From Daedaleopsis sinensis (taxonomy: Eukaryota > Basidiomycota > Agaricomycetes > Polyporales > Polyporaceae): 64,000 bases of DNA. The notes under the pieces were generated by a model. That model searched no databases and was not told where the DNA came from. It saw only the letters and a list, made by a program, of their open reading frames with translations. The stretch covers positions 310,001 to 374,000 of the forward strand of contig CM066301.1 of assembly GCA_033807695.1 (NCBI GenBank), read 5' to 3'. Below, one piece after another: positions 30,979 through 42,761 of this stretch. The position numbers and the translations under genes are program-made. Within the stretch, counting starts at the first letter, position 1, and each line of letters starts with the position of its first letter.

Positions 30979-33243
30979 TCATAGAGCCTTCACCTTGAGC
31001 AGCATCTCCGGCTTCCTGCTTTCCTCGCCCATAGTCGGGTAGATGACAGCAGACGAGTTCCATACAATCGGCTTGTCCGAGTCGCTGAGCTCGAACGAGA
31101 AGGACGTGAGGAGAACCGCCAGAACGACCTCTGTTTGCTCGATACCGTTCAGCGCTATTCCCCCAGGGAAGGAAACAAGGCACTTACTCATCTCGAGCTG
31201 CGAAAACTTGAATCCACTGGAAAAGCACGGTCAGCGTTGCCCGACAATCAGACTGTGCACAATTAGGACGCACATGCAAGACCTGACGCCCCCGGAGAAC
31301 GTCATCCTAACATTATAAATTCAGTGCCTCGCACAGCCGCAGCATTCGCACCGTGCACTCACAGATTCGCGTACACCCCAGGGAGGCGTGCCTCCTCGAG
31401 CACGGCCGGGAGCGGCTTGAGCCAGCGCTCGGGCTTCCACTCGTCGACGTCCTCGCCCCAGAGCGCCTTGTTGCTGTTGCTCGCCTGGAGATGCGCGAGC
31501 ACAACCGCGCCTCGCGGGATGACGAGGTCCTCCATGAGCGCGCCGTTGCGTCCGCGCACGGGCTCGGACAGCGGGAGCGCGAGCTCCTTCGTCGCGCTGC
31601 CGGAGCCTGGGTTAGAGCCTGTCGGGTAGAGCGGACGACTCGGGAAGCACTCACGTGCGAGCGATGAGAAGGACTGGGGCGAAGACCCTGAGTGTCTCGC
31701 GGCAGACCGCATCCAGGTAGGGCAGCTTGACGATGTCGTCGTGGTGCAGATCCGTCACACCGCCGCCCGTTGCCTCCATCAGCTCAGCGCGAAGCTTGTG
31801 CTGGACTTCTGGGTGTGTGGCGAGCTGGTGGAGGATCCGGGATAGCGCGTTTGAGGTAGTGTCCATGCCTGCGAGGATGAATGTCCTGGAGGATGGATGG
31901 TCAGATCCGATGCAGCGGAGGCATATATACAACCGTACGAAGTCTGGGCGAGAATCTCCTCATCACTCATCTTCTCCTCATCCGCGGCAGCCATGTTTGC
32001 TTTGACTGGTGTGGTATCAGCATCTGAGGCGTAGTAGAAGAAATTAACGGGACTTACGGCAGATACTCATAATGTCCTTGCCCTCTCCTACCTGCTCGAG
32101 GAGAGCCGCGTCGCCCTTCCGCATCGCCTCCTTCCTCTCGTTGATTATCTCCTGCGAGCGCCTGAACATCGTGTCCGAGATATCCAGGATCTCCCGAAGT
32201 GCGCGATTCGGGTACAGACGGAGAACGCGTCGAATGTTCTCGTTAGATAGCACCCACGACAGGTTCTCGATGGCGAAAGTGAGAACGCGGACTCGACTCG
32301 CAACAGGGCTGCAAGAGACGAGAGGTGAGAGAATGAGATAGAAACGGGACTAGGACTCACAAAAAGAGCTTCAGAGATTCGCCGTATGCATCAGTAGAGT
32401 CGTCCGAGAAGTCGTCGAAGGAGTATCCTAGTCCGGCCTGTCCGAGCATCTCAAGCGTGATGCGTCCGTTCCAGCCGTTCATATCTATCACAGCGGCCGA
32501 GCCATCGGTCGGCAGGCGGCTCTTGATTGCGGCTTGAACCTAGATTATCAGGTGAGCTCGCAGCTCTCATGTCATGGTGAGCGCAGTTCTCCGTGCCTTG
32601 TGAGCGATTCCCCAGAAAAGGTGGGTCATGTTGCGCAGGTGAGCCACGGAGAACACCGGGTTAAGCAGCTTGCGCTGTCTGCGGTGCTGCGTCGCACGTG
32701 TTGACAAGACACCGGGTCCGAGGAGCGTAGTAAACAAGCTGCGCGCGATATCGTCATTAGCTCGTGGCAGTTTAAGTGAGGGGTTCAGCACCTACTTCGA
32801 TGGCGCAAGACCTTTCTGGAGGAACTCCTGGTCCTTGATCAGCACGCTGTGCAGGGCTCTGGGATCGTGCAGGAGAATGAGGCGCCGCTGAACAAAGGAC
32901 GTGAGATTTCGGCGACCGCGCAAGCCATTGCACACGCACGCCAAAGATCCCTCTAAGAAGGGTGACCGGACCGTATGTAGAGGCTACGGCCGCTAACTTC
33001 CTCCAACTCTGGCGATGGCCAAACTCGGCGGCGTTGCCTGTCAAATAAGAGCGTGAGCATCCACATTTGTCCACGTCGCGCACAGGAATAGCCCTCACCG
33101 AGGAAAAGGGATGTCGGAGGAGGACCAGGCAGGTTGTCCACCGGGTACGTTACCAGGAAGTTATAGAAAATGCGCCATAGTGCGTAGAGAGATCCTACCG
33201 CCAGTGCGGCGACGATAGTCGCCGGTGAGATGCTGATTGTCAT
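30979..33243 (-). CDS. Cytochrome P450 monooxygenase, copy C
   Basis: Twelve exons 5' to 3' on the minus strand: 33243-33099, 33037-32940, 32887-32796, 32738-32597, 32539-32361, 32308-32058, 32005-31939, 31885-31655, 31596-31363, 31306-31274, 31216-31188, 31130-30979; 550 residues. It has the same features as copy B: membrane anchor (IVAALAVGSLYALW), hinge LPGPPPTSLFLG, FILAGMDTTSN, CRETLR, WKPERWLKP and MTFSGGVRSCIG. Nine of the twelve exons have the same length as in copy B (92, 142, 179, 67, 231, 234, 33, 29 and 152 nt). Intron 4 (32540-32596) starts with GC rather than GT ('AAG|gcacgg'), and reading phase and the homologous position require it. Function as for copy B; the two likely diverged in substrate. 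Confidence 0.93.
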
Positions 33244-34123
33244 GGTCGGGCTTGAAGGTCGTAGACACCGGCGCCTAGTGAACCGGGACTCAGCACTGAC
33301 TGGCAGACGGATCGACAAGCGTGGTAATATACTCCTATCGGCTGCGGGGCGCTCCACCGCCTTCCGTTCCCAGGCCGGATGTTTTGCTATGATGAGGTGT
33401 CTAGACATCCGAACCCACTCGGGCTATGCAGTGGGACCTGGGTACTGCGCCCTGAGTCTCCCTGAGTGCGCCCGAATTTCATACCTTCATGTCAATGTCA
33501 TGCGTTCTCGCAGCTATGTATTGGTAATACTTACTTGGTCGAAGCGCTGACGTGGTCGGCACTTAGTATGACGGCTGCTGGCTCCCCGTTCAGACCACGC
33601 TACAAACGTAGTATGTGAGCACTGATGATTCCCGAGTACCGGGGCCTGCTGCCGGGATTTCGGATAAGGTGGCACATACCTTCAAATTCATGACAATAGC
33701 TTAGTAAGCCAGGGGCATGGTCACCACGAGCACCGGTGAAGCTCGCAATATGATCAATCCTAATAGTACTACGTCGTGACCTCGCGGTTTGAGTGAACTT
33801 AAGTTACAGTCTAACTCGAACTTTGCTAAAACTTGTTGAAGCCGCCAACCGTAACGCCGTGACTCACGCCCTCGGAAAACGCGGCCGCCGACCAGTCATG
33901 GCAGTTGACGCACATCTGAGCCAAATAAATATTCATGGTATTACGGGACGAGCGCTTGAGTACGATCTAATTGCCCCTCCTTCTTGACTACGATCGTGCG
34001 TTTCAGCGTGACTTACATTCAAGGTACAGGAGAAATAATTGTCTTCGCGGACTAGTAGTGAACCATTCGGCCGTCTCCAGACAGAGCCTACGCATAGAAC
34101 ATGGTCCGTCATGAAATATTGAT
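33244..34123. other. Divergent promoter region, P450 copy C and F-box gene
   Basis: This 880-bp gap lies between the P450 start (-) and the F-box start (+). It contains the copy C TATA-like motif at 33322-33334. No gene seen. Confidence 0.6.
33322..33334 (-). promoter_or_regulatory. TATA-like motif of P450 copy C
   Basis: Plus-strand 'tggtaatatactc' matches the motif before copy B in 12 of 13 positions. It lies about 80-90 bp upstream of the ATG at 33243. Confidence 0.5.
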
Positions 34124-35872
34124 ATGAGCCTACTACTTATGCAACTGACTGAGAATATTAATGCTCAGCTTTCAGACTCTACGATCTTCTCTGACGGCTG
34201 GAAGTTCGACGTGAACATAATCGGCAACCTGGAGGACATGGTCGCTCTCAGCAGGCTCCCCAAGCCAAGGAATATCCCCTCGTGGGCCCTCGCAAGGGCC
34301 GAAGAATTGCATCCGAGTCGCCGTGCATCCGACTTACGCTCACTTTACAATGCCACACTCTCGATCCATAAATTACCCCCTGAGCTCCTGTCGATGGTAC
34401 TCGCAACTGCGTGCGCGACAATCAATGACTCCTTATCCATTAGGGCAGTCTGTCGTCATTGGAACGTTACCTTGCTAGCAAATCCCCGGGTCTGGGTGGA
34501 ACTGATTCGCTCTGTGTACTGGCACACCACTACCCTTTCTCACTCATCAGGGAGAATGAGAGCCCCGCACCTACTATTGGAGAAAGCACTTGATCGGTCG
34601 GGATCTCTCCCTCTCAATATCCGCATGGGTAACCCGACCGACGCGACACTGGACCTTCTTTCTCCCTTCCTCCAGAAACTCGTCACGCTAGAAATCGATC
34701 AGATTCGAGTGGACACACCGATGATTGCTATCAAAGACGCATTGACTTCCGGCGACATGTGCCATCTCTCCCGGCTGGTCCTACTCGAGCGCAATAATCA
34801 TGAACGAGGAGCAATGTCGATATCATGGGATCTCGAGCCCAAGCTCCCGGCTCTTAAGAGCCTGCACCTCTCCCAAGGCCTGTTCCATCCCAATCTCATT
34901 GTCGACACTCTCGTCGATCTCAAGCTCACACTCGTCCCTCTCAACACCCTCGTCCATGTTCTAGCTCGATGCCAGGCCCTCGAGGCGCTATCCCTCTTAG
35001 GAGCTTCAATTAAGTACGAAGTACCAGACGCCGACGGTGATATACTCGTCACTCTGCCGCAGTTGCGCAAGTTACACATCTGCTACCCGGCTGTGGACTT
35101 CTCCTATGTGTTTGCATGCCTCGACATACCCCGGGCCTCTGTTCATCTTATCATCGACAATACCTCTCCGGGAAGTACCTTTGGCGGTGTGATGAACGTC
35201 GCCTATCCGCACGGCCTTCCTCCTGTAGATCGCGTCGCGATCGAGTTTCTCGAGGGATACAGTGACATCATCCTCTCTATACACTACTTTCAGGGGCACG
35301 CACCGCGTCTCACTGTTAACGTGGGCCTCTCAACAACGGACGATCTCGAAGCTCTAAACGGCCTCCTCTCCCTTTCCACGACCTCCTGTACCACGCTAAC
35401 GGTCAATATGCACGACTGCCCATATTACTTCCGCATATCGCCGAAAACATGGTCCGACATCCTGCACAACATCCCCAATCTCCGCCGTTTAGAACTCATA
35501 GACGACTCGTATGAACTGGGCCTAGACCTGGTCGCACAGCCATTCTTGACCGAGACGCATACGCCGGCCAGTGAGCTTACACTGGCGTTCGTGTTCCTCA
35601 CTATGACAGCTCCGTTCTATGGTGAGGCTCCAGGTCGCGAGGCATCCGCCGAATTGCACCAGCTAGGAGAAGCTCTCGAGACATTCCTACGGGGTTTGAA
35701 GAGGCGCTTGGGACGGCTGGAGTTTTATGCGACCACGGAGACGAGCTCAGAGGGGCTCCTCAGGATCAGCCTGGGTGAGAAGAAGTTGTTGCCCCGAGAA
35801 CGCTGCGAAGATTTTTTTGGACCGGAGCGTATTGCTGCGCTGAAGGAATTGGTCGATGTCTTGGTTCTTTGA
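34124..35872 (+). CDS. F-box protein with leucine-rich C-terminal part
   Basis: A single exon of 582 residues. Residues about 85-135 match the F-box (LPPELLSMVLATA ... IRAVCRHWNVTLLANPRVWVEL), which would bind Skp1 in an SCF ubiquitin ligase. The rest consists of irregular leucine-rich segments (LDLLSPFLQKLVTLEID, LPALKSLHLSQG, LVHVLARCQALEALSLLG), the arrangement seen in the large agaricomycete F-box families whose substrates are unknown. The ATG at 34124 is the first in frame; MQLTENINAQL at residue 6 is an alternative start. No signal peptide or membrane span. Confidence 0.85.
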   Translation: MSLLLMQLTENINAQLSDSTIFSDGWKFDVNIIGNLEDMVALSRLPKPRNIPSWALARAEELHPSRRASDLRSLYNATLSIHKLPPELLSMVLATACATINDSLSIRAVCRHWNVTLLANPRVWVELIRSVYWHTTTLSHSSGRMRAPHLLLEKALDRSGSLPLNIRMGNPTDATLDLLSPFLQKLVTLEIDQIRVDTPMIAIKDALTSGDMCHLSRLVLLERNNHERGAMSISWDLEPKLPALKSLHLSQGLFHPNLIVDTLVDLKLTLVPLNTLVHVLARCQALEALSLLGASIKYEVPDADGDILVTLPQLRKLHICYPAVDFSYVFACLDIPRASVHLIIDNTSPGSTFGGVMNVAYPHGLPPVDRVAIEFLEGYSDIILSIHYFQGHAPRLTVNVGLSTTDDLEALNGLLSLSTTSCTTLTVNMHDCPYYFRISPKTWSDILHNIPNLRRLELIDDSYELGLDLVAQPFLTETHTPASELTLAFVFLTMTAPFYGEAPGREASAELHQLGEALETFLRGLKRRLGRLEFYATTETSSEGLLRISLGEKKLLPRERCEDFFGPERIAALKELVDVLVL

Positions 35873-36316
35873 TAGGATAGTCGCGATCGACAGTTAGTGG
35901 TACGTGCTTGCAGCAGTATGGTCGGATAAGTCATTGACTCCGGAGTTGCAGGAAGGTGACAGTGACTGGGGCCGGGCCAACCATTTCTCAGCCTGCTAGG
36001 ACCACACGGGGATCTTCAGTACCCAATAATGTGAGTTGCAGAAAAGATATGCCCGAACTCGCGTGTTGACTTTGAGTTTCAAGGCAGAGATGTTATGCAG
36101 ATATACTAGAACAGTGACACGTATCTGCGGACTGGGCCCTTCCAATCAGCCTTCCTCGATCAATGTCGCGGTTCACCACTAACAAGGCTTCAATTATAAG
36201 GACTTAGTACGTAGGAGAACAGCAACAGACGTTCAACGAGAGAGTTCAAAGGTGCAGTCATTAGCGAGTGTAAGTATGGGTCCTTGATATCGCATTTTCG
36301 TCCCTAGAGCCTCGCC
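35873..36316. other. Intergenic region between convergent genes
   Basis: The 444-bp gap holds the 3' ends of the F-box gene and the alpha-glucosidase gene. Nothing else seen. Confidence 0.6.
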
Positions 36317-39300
36317 TCAGTCGAGCTCAACAGTGAAGCCCGACTTGAATGGCAGGTCGAGCGGGACGTATACCACGCCCGCTTCCGCGTCAAACGCAGT
36401 TGCTTTGCCCGAGAGCTTCTTCCCGTTCACCTTCACGCTCTTCGGCGCGCTCTTCACGCCCGCGAACCGCACGCGCGCCACGTTCACGCCCGTCGGGTAC
36501 GCGAATGAGCCCTTGACGGTGAGCTTGCCGCCCTTGAATGCGAAGCTGACGTTCGTCGTCCTCTTCTGCGTGATCGACACGCCGTCGTCGACGTACAGCG
36601 AGCCGGCCGCGGTTCCCTTCGCGTCGGGCACGACGACGAGCTCGAAGTCGGTCTTGCGCAGCTCTTCCGTCGTCATCGCGCTCTGCGCACGCAGGGGCAG
36701 GACGGCGCCGCCCTTGATCGAGACGGGGATCGTCGTGAAGTTGACGTTCTGGAGCGTGACGTGCCCGTTGCCCTGCGTCGCGGCGAGCGTGTGGAAGTCG
36801 TAGAAGAGCTCGTTCGGGTAGTACACGTCGACGGTCGTCGCGTTCTCGGCGATGACGGGCGAGACGAGGACAGAGGGCCCGAAGAAGAACTGGGTGTCGA
36901 TCGCGAAGGTGTTCGCGTCCTTGGGGAACTCGTACCAAAGCGGGCGGAGGACGGGCGAGCCGTCCGTCTGCGCCTGGTGGAACGCGGTGTAGAGGTAGTC
37001 GAGCAGGCGGTAGCGCATGTCGAGCGCGTTCTTAGCCGCGAGCGCGGTCGTAGGCCAGCGGTAGAACTCCTGGCTGATGGAGGTGTCGCTATTGTGCTAT
37101 GATTCGCTGTTAGCATACGAGTCGCTATGGGCAGGACGCGCAGCACTCACGTTGCGCATGAAGGGGTAGAACGCGCCGAGCATGGCCCAGCGCGAGCACA
37201 AGGCCTCCGTCGTGTTGTCGGCGTACCCACAAATGTCGGCGCCAACCATCGGGACGTGGTACACACCCGCCATGCCGAGAATGCCAGAGATCGACTGCTT
37301 GTAGTGCGCCCACTGGGAGAAGTTGTCGCCCAGCCACTTCCCGACGTGGCTCCCTGCACCAGCGAACGTCGAACGGGTGATGACGAGCGTACGGAGACCA
37401 GGGCGGCGCGTGAGCATCGCGTTGTGTGTGGCAGTCGACATCATTGTTCCGAAGAGGTTGTGCGTGTCGTACTCGATCAGGCCGTTCGCATGAACCGCAT
37501 CGGTCTGTAAGAAGGATTCGTTAGGGATCATCGTGCATAACGAACAGATCAGCAACCCGCACGTAGGCAGTCTTGTCTGAGAGCGCGCCGGTGGGAACAT
37601 CATCCGCGATAGCGTAGGGCGGAGCAAGAACGTCCTCGCCCGTGTGGTCGACACGCTTCTGCAGGGTCTGGCCGAGGATGGGCGCATTGGGGTCCGGAGG
37701 GGCCTCCGCGCGCGGGGGAGGAAGGTTCTGCTGGATCGCTTGCGCGAAGGGGTCCGTGCAAGGGTAGTTGCAGAACTGCAACGTCAATGTCAGCGACATA
37801 CTACGACATCAAAAGAACGCGAGGCGGGGCTTACGCTTGAAGGCTCGTTCATGTCGATCCATGCGCCGTCGATATCAAGACCGGTATCCGGGTTGAAGAA
37901 GATCTTAAACTCGTTATCCCAGTAGCTGCACAGAACTTTTGATCAATAAGCAACCGCGACTCAGTCGTGTTGAATACGCACTTCTGAGTCTTTTCGTTGA
38001 ACCAGTCAGGGTAAACAGTCACGCCGGGCCAGACAGCACCGAGGAAGGGGCTGCTACCATTCGCAGCCTTCAGCCAAATGTCTGCCTCGGTACCGCGGTC
38101 GTACGGGCCGTAGTTCGAGTTCGGAGCATAGGCGACGGCGGGATCGACCATGACAACTAGACACACCCTATCAGCGACATAGTCTATGGAGTCGAGGAGT
38201 AATCTCTGTACGTACTGTACCTCTGGTCGTGTGCGTGCAAGTAGTCGACGATCTCGCGCATGCGCTTGACCGGGAAGTAGTCTGGTGATAAGGTGAAGAC
38301 ACGACGCGCATCCATGTAGTCTACGCCACGTACATTAGTAAGTCATATCATGCGCATGATGAATCATTAACGTACCAATGTCAGTCCACATCGTCTCGAG
38401 AGGAATGCCTGCTGCGGAGTAGCTCGTGATCACATCGGCAACGTCAATATAATCTATTGAGACAAGATCAGAGCGAAGTCAGACGACCAGAACGGCTAGT
38501 TTGACCCACTCTGGTAGCCGAAACGACACTGGTGGAGACCGAAAGACCAGTAGGGCACCTCCGCAGGGGTGCCAACGATGTCCGCATACTGGCGTACGAC
38601 CTCCGTCGGGTCGCTCTCGTCGCCCGCAAGGAAGTAGAAGTCGAGTACACCACCGATGACGTTGTACTCGAGCGTCGTGCCCAGGCCCTCGCTGTCGTCG
38701 ATCTTGATGTCCATACCATTAGAGTTGGCTAGGAACACACCGTGCGTGCCCGTGGTGCGATGCTCGTAGTAGATGGGGTGGTTCCCGTACAGGTTCGTGC
38801 CCTGCGGGACACCGTATGCGTCGCGGGACCACATAGTACGCGTGTAGTTGTGCGTGGGCAGGCGGAAGGAATCTGTGTGCTCGCCCAGGCCGTAGAGGTT
38901 CGCATCCGTGGGGAGGTTTGTCTTCACGCGCAAGTACTGCGGCTCAAAGATGATCGGGTGCGATGCAGTCGAGAACAGAACTTCGTAGGTCTTGGTGCGG
39001 TAGACGGAAAACGCGAAAGGGGACGTAGTATAGTTGAAGCGGATGTCCGAGTTCAACGGGCCGTAGGACAAGTTTTCTTTCGGGCGGGGCAAGACCGACT
39101 CGGGGATTTCATACCGCTTGTCTGCAGGATCAGTGATCTTGACGCGAATACGATCCTCTGTACCACAAAGGAGTCATTAGCTAGCTCTTAGTCACTGCTT
39201 CTACGCGGCTGGCGATGCTGGGGAATTTTGATGGACACGCTCACGTGACCATTACCCAAAGCGCGATGCTTTGTAGAGACGCGTCTTGATAGCAGAAGCC

Positions 39301-39823
39301 GCGCGGGACCACAGCAGCGCTATGAGTTGTGAGCTGTGACAGTATAGGCCAGTCAGAAGAGCAGGATCACCGCTCCTCAAACGGCGAGGGGGGCCCGGTC
39401 TATGCCACGGAGCGTGACAGAGAAGGTGCAGGGAATTCCGAGTTCGTGGACCTCGTGCACAAGAAGACAGCGACCAACAGCTGACCATTCGCATGGCCGA
39501 GCCCCGCCAAGTACGGCATCGGCGTCACTGAGTCTCTCCAAGGCGAACGACCCCGTCTCCAGGAGATAACAAGAGCTAAGAGACGAAGACTCACGGTTCT
39601 CATATGTGACCTCGAGCTTGAGCTTTTCAATGTCCGGGCCAAACACATTGCACGGCTCTCCAGCGAGGACGAGATCGGCATGTAGCGTATGCCCCAGATT
39701 TACGACGTTCTTCGCGTTGTAGCCAGGGCAGGCATCGAGAACCTTCGGGTCGGTGACCGTCGCCCCAGCCAAACGGACGAGCTGGCCGAGAAGCGCAAAC
39801 TTGAGGGCCGCACGAAGATGCAT
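36317..39823 (-). CDS. Secreted alpha-glucosidase, GH31
   Basis: Nine exons 5' to 3' on the minus strand: 39823-39595, 39157-38510, 38453-38376, 38320-38216, 38156-37982, 37925-37835, 37775-37563, 37504-37151, 37096-36317; 890 residues, normal for the family. A signal peptide ([14 protein letters not shown]) is followed by the N-terminal beta domain with [14 protein letters not shown]. The catalytic barrel has ETMWTDIDYMD, HDQRYIVMVDPAV and WIDMNEPSS with the nucleophile Asp; HVGKWLGDN supplies the acid/base Asp. [10 protein letters not shown] and the C-terminal beta domains complete it. It would release glucose from maltooligosaccharides in the wall or medium. Intron 1 is 437 nt, far longer than the other seven (54-59 nt). 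It could work downstream of the GH13 amylase in this window. Confidence 0.93.
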
Positions 39824-39918
39824 GGCTGGCAGAGTGAGCTCGGCACAGACGCGGACGCAGGCGCAAGTGAAGAAAGTACAAGCTCACGAAGCGGGGACGA
39901 GGTGAACGACGTGTGTGG

Positions 39919-39925
39919 TATATAA
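39919..39925 (-). promoter_or_regulatory. TATA-like element of the alpha-glucosidase gene
   Basis: The plus-strand run 'tatataa' (reads TTATATA on the gene strand) is about 96-102 bp upstream of the ATG at 39823. Confidence 0.45.
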
Positions 39926-41567
39926 GGTGTCGCGAACGCTGGTTTCGCGCGGCCTGAAATCACGGTTTCGGTTTGCAAATTCGCGCCGTTTACGGTTTGA
40001 CCTCGTTTGACTGGCTTCTCCGCGCCGCCGTGTGGCCGAAGATCGCTCACTTGACCAGACTCGACCTCGTTCAGGTGCGCCGAGAGCCATGTGACGTTGA
40101 TGTAAGTGCCTGGAATTGTGCACATCTGATAGCCGCCAGGCCGCCTTCATGGCGCCTTCTGCTTGTGGAGGTTCAAGTGACTCGGGCCCGCAGTGCTCCC
40201 GGCATCGTTATGCACCAGCGGGACAAGGAATGCAATGGAAGTCATACTTGCTAACCGCAAGGTTCGCACCGCGCAACCCATAAGCCTCCTGTCAGGCAAG
40301 GAATGTGTAAGCGCGAAATCATCTTGCGATGTGACACGGAACAAGCATGACCTGCCTCCTCCTCCAAGTCTTGGCTCTGGCATGCAGGAGTATAGGGTAC
40401 GTATGAGGTTGATAAATCTTGGAGTCTAACACTGACAACTGCTGTTTTGAATCCGTGTTGCGGGAAGCAGGAGCCTTTCCCAATGCCTATCGGGTGCTAA
40501 CGTTGATACGTCGAAAGATCGCAACTTGATCCTGTTTACAACCAAGAGATCCATGACTCGGATAGTATAAAGCCTGCTTCAAGTTGTGCGTGTGATAGGT
40601 CTTTATACCATCTGTGTACGCAGGCAGATTGGGCATTGAGTAAAAGTGTATGAACTCGGCAATTCCAACACTTGCTGCAGTAGTATCGCGGTGGTTAGGT
40701 ACCGTCAGTCGGATGATATTATGCGATGTTGTTATGAGACGCCGGAGCACGACGCGTTTATTTGTACGGTACAAACAAACCCACGTGATCTCTGGTACTT
40801 CAAATTCAGAGCGCTCAAACAGTCTCTGAGTTTGCGACTTGTTGACATGCTTGCAATGTAACTTCCTGACGGTAAGTAAATCCAACGAATTCCTGGGTTT
40901 GTGTAGGACTTGCTACCAGTCACTCCGCCCCAGACTGGTGCTTTTGGTGTGATAATGTCTGACTGTTGAACTTCTTTTCACTGGCAGCCCTCGGGAATTA
41001 TCAACTTTTCGAAGTTGCGAGAACTTGCGACAGCTCGCGCTTCCCGAAGATTGTCTGAATGCTCTCATACTTACTCGACTTCCTCGCACGCTCTCTCTTA
41101 TCTGCTACACCAGACAACCCCAGGACAACCCTGTCGCGCTTGACTTTCACAGCCACAATCGGTATGAAGGCGAGTACCGATAGTTCTCTAGAACATAGAT
41201 GGGCTAAGGCTGCTATCTCCTACCAGGGAGGCATCATATGATATCGTATGAATGCCGCAGACGAATATGACAAATACCCTGCTGCCATTATGGTGAAGGA
41301 TACAAACGGAGCTACTACCGATCGATCTCCGGCATGTGTGCGTTTCTCTTTATAGAATTTCAGCTCACTGGACTCCGATCGGAGGCTTGCAGCTAATGCT
41401 GTACAAGTATTTCAAGCTGCGACAACACTCCATATGCTCATTTACTCGCCAAGCAAATGAATGCAGCTTCTTTCGCACTACGCCCACCTGCTGCCTGCCG
41501 AGGACTTGCGCTATCCTCTTGCCGGCACATCACCTATGCTATTGTTGTGGTCAGTTTGGTTCCACAG

Positions 41568-41576
41568 TATATATAC
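41568..41576 (+). promoter_or_regulatory. TATA-like element of the SDR gene
   Basis: The sequence 'tatatatac' lies 50-58 bp before the ATG at 41626. Confidence 0.5.
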
Positions 41577-41625
41577 CTGCAGTTTGGTTCACACCACACC
41601 ATTAATCCACACGAACATTGCTTCC

Positions 41626-42761
41626 ATGGAGAGACGGTCCGATACTGATCACTCGAATGTCTGGTTCAGTGAGTTTCTTGATACGCCCATGCCCACGACA
41701 CCAGTACCCAGACTGACTCGTCTATGTCTAAACCAGTCACAGGGAGCTCTCAAGGCCTTGGTAGAGCGCTGCTCGAAGAAGTCCTGGCTTCCGGAGCACG
41801 GGCCGTGGCAACGGCGCGTAACCCCGCGTCGCTTGATGACCTGTCACGCCAGTACCCCGCTTCAAGGCTGCTTGTTGTACCGCTCGACGTGACCGACCAG
41901 ACCCAGATCTCCGAAGCGTTTCGTAAAACACAAGAGCATTTCGGACGCCTGGATATCATCGTCAACAACGCGGGTTACGGCATCCAAAGCGAGATCGAAG
42001 GCACTCCGGAGCCAGAAGCGCGGCGGATGATGGAGACGTTGTTCTGGGGCCCCGTGCATATCACGAAGGAGGTACGTAGTGATACTGCCGGTTGTCTTTA
42101 AGCTAAATGAGGAGGCGTTGTTGAGACCGTGGCTCGTGCACAGGCTATAAGCTTCCTGCGCGATGTGAACCCCCCTGGACACGGCGGGCGGGTGCTGAAC
42201 ATCAGTTCTGCGGGCGGATACATCGCGAACGCGACCCGCGCGTACTACAACGCAGGGAAGTTTGGTAAGTCCGAGTCTAAGCCCGGCGTCCGCACACCAT
42301 CAGCCGCCTGCTAACCGCTCACTTTATCACACGCAGCGCTCGAAGCGTTCACAGAGGCGTTCACGAAGGAGATGCTCCCCGAGTGGAACATCAAAGGCGT
42401 CATCATCGAGCCGGGCGGGTTCCGCACCGAGTGGAACGGCGCCTCTATGGTTCGCCTGCCCATCCCCCCGCAGTACGACCAGCCTCACGCGGCGTCTGTC
42501 CGGTTCCGCGAGATGACGCAGAGCTCGGCGGGGTTCATCGGGGACCCGCGCAAGGCCGCGCGCGCGATCATGCAGGTTGCGGCGATACCCGACCCGCCGC
42601 TGAGGATCCAGTTGGGGACGGACTGCTTGACGCTGGTCCGAAACCGTGCACGGAAGACTTTGGAGGACAGTGAGAGGTATGAAGAGCTTGCGCACTCTAC
42701 CAATGCAGATGGTGTGGATAGAGCAGGTGTGATGGAGGCATTTGCGGAAGCGGGCAAGTAG
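41626..42761 (+). CDS. Short-chain dehydrogenase/reductase (SDR)
   Basis: Four exons (41626-41668, 41737-42071, 42144-42264, 42337-42761) give 307 residues. The first exon has only 43 nt and its join restores NVWFITGSSQGLGRAL, the TGxxxGxG cofactor motif. LDVTDQTQ and IIVNNAGYG follow, then the catalytic ISSAGG Ser and YYNAGK (YxxxK). The segment IIEPGGFRTEWNG is typical of the SDR group that includes many fungal oxidoreductases acting on small hydroxyl or keto compounds; cofactor preference is not clear. Introns are 68-72 nt. No membrane segment or targeting signal seen. Confidence 0.92.

Larger units (their letters stand above)
39824..41625. other. 1.8-kb divergent intergenic region
   Basis: This lies between the alpha-glucosidase (-) and the SDR gene (+) and holds both promoters. 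Frames inside (for example 40487-40885 minus) match nothing I know. Confidence 0.55.

Noticed and set aside
25151..33243. P450 genes as part of a secondary-metabolite cluster
   Set aside because: No polyketide synthase, NRPS, terpene synthase or pathway regulator is visible in the window.
36390..37359. Several long frames inside the last exons of the alpha-glucosidase
   Set aside because: Shadow frames of a GC-rich coding exon; the alpha-glucosidase frame has clear motifs.
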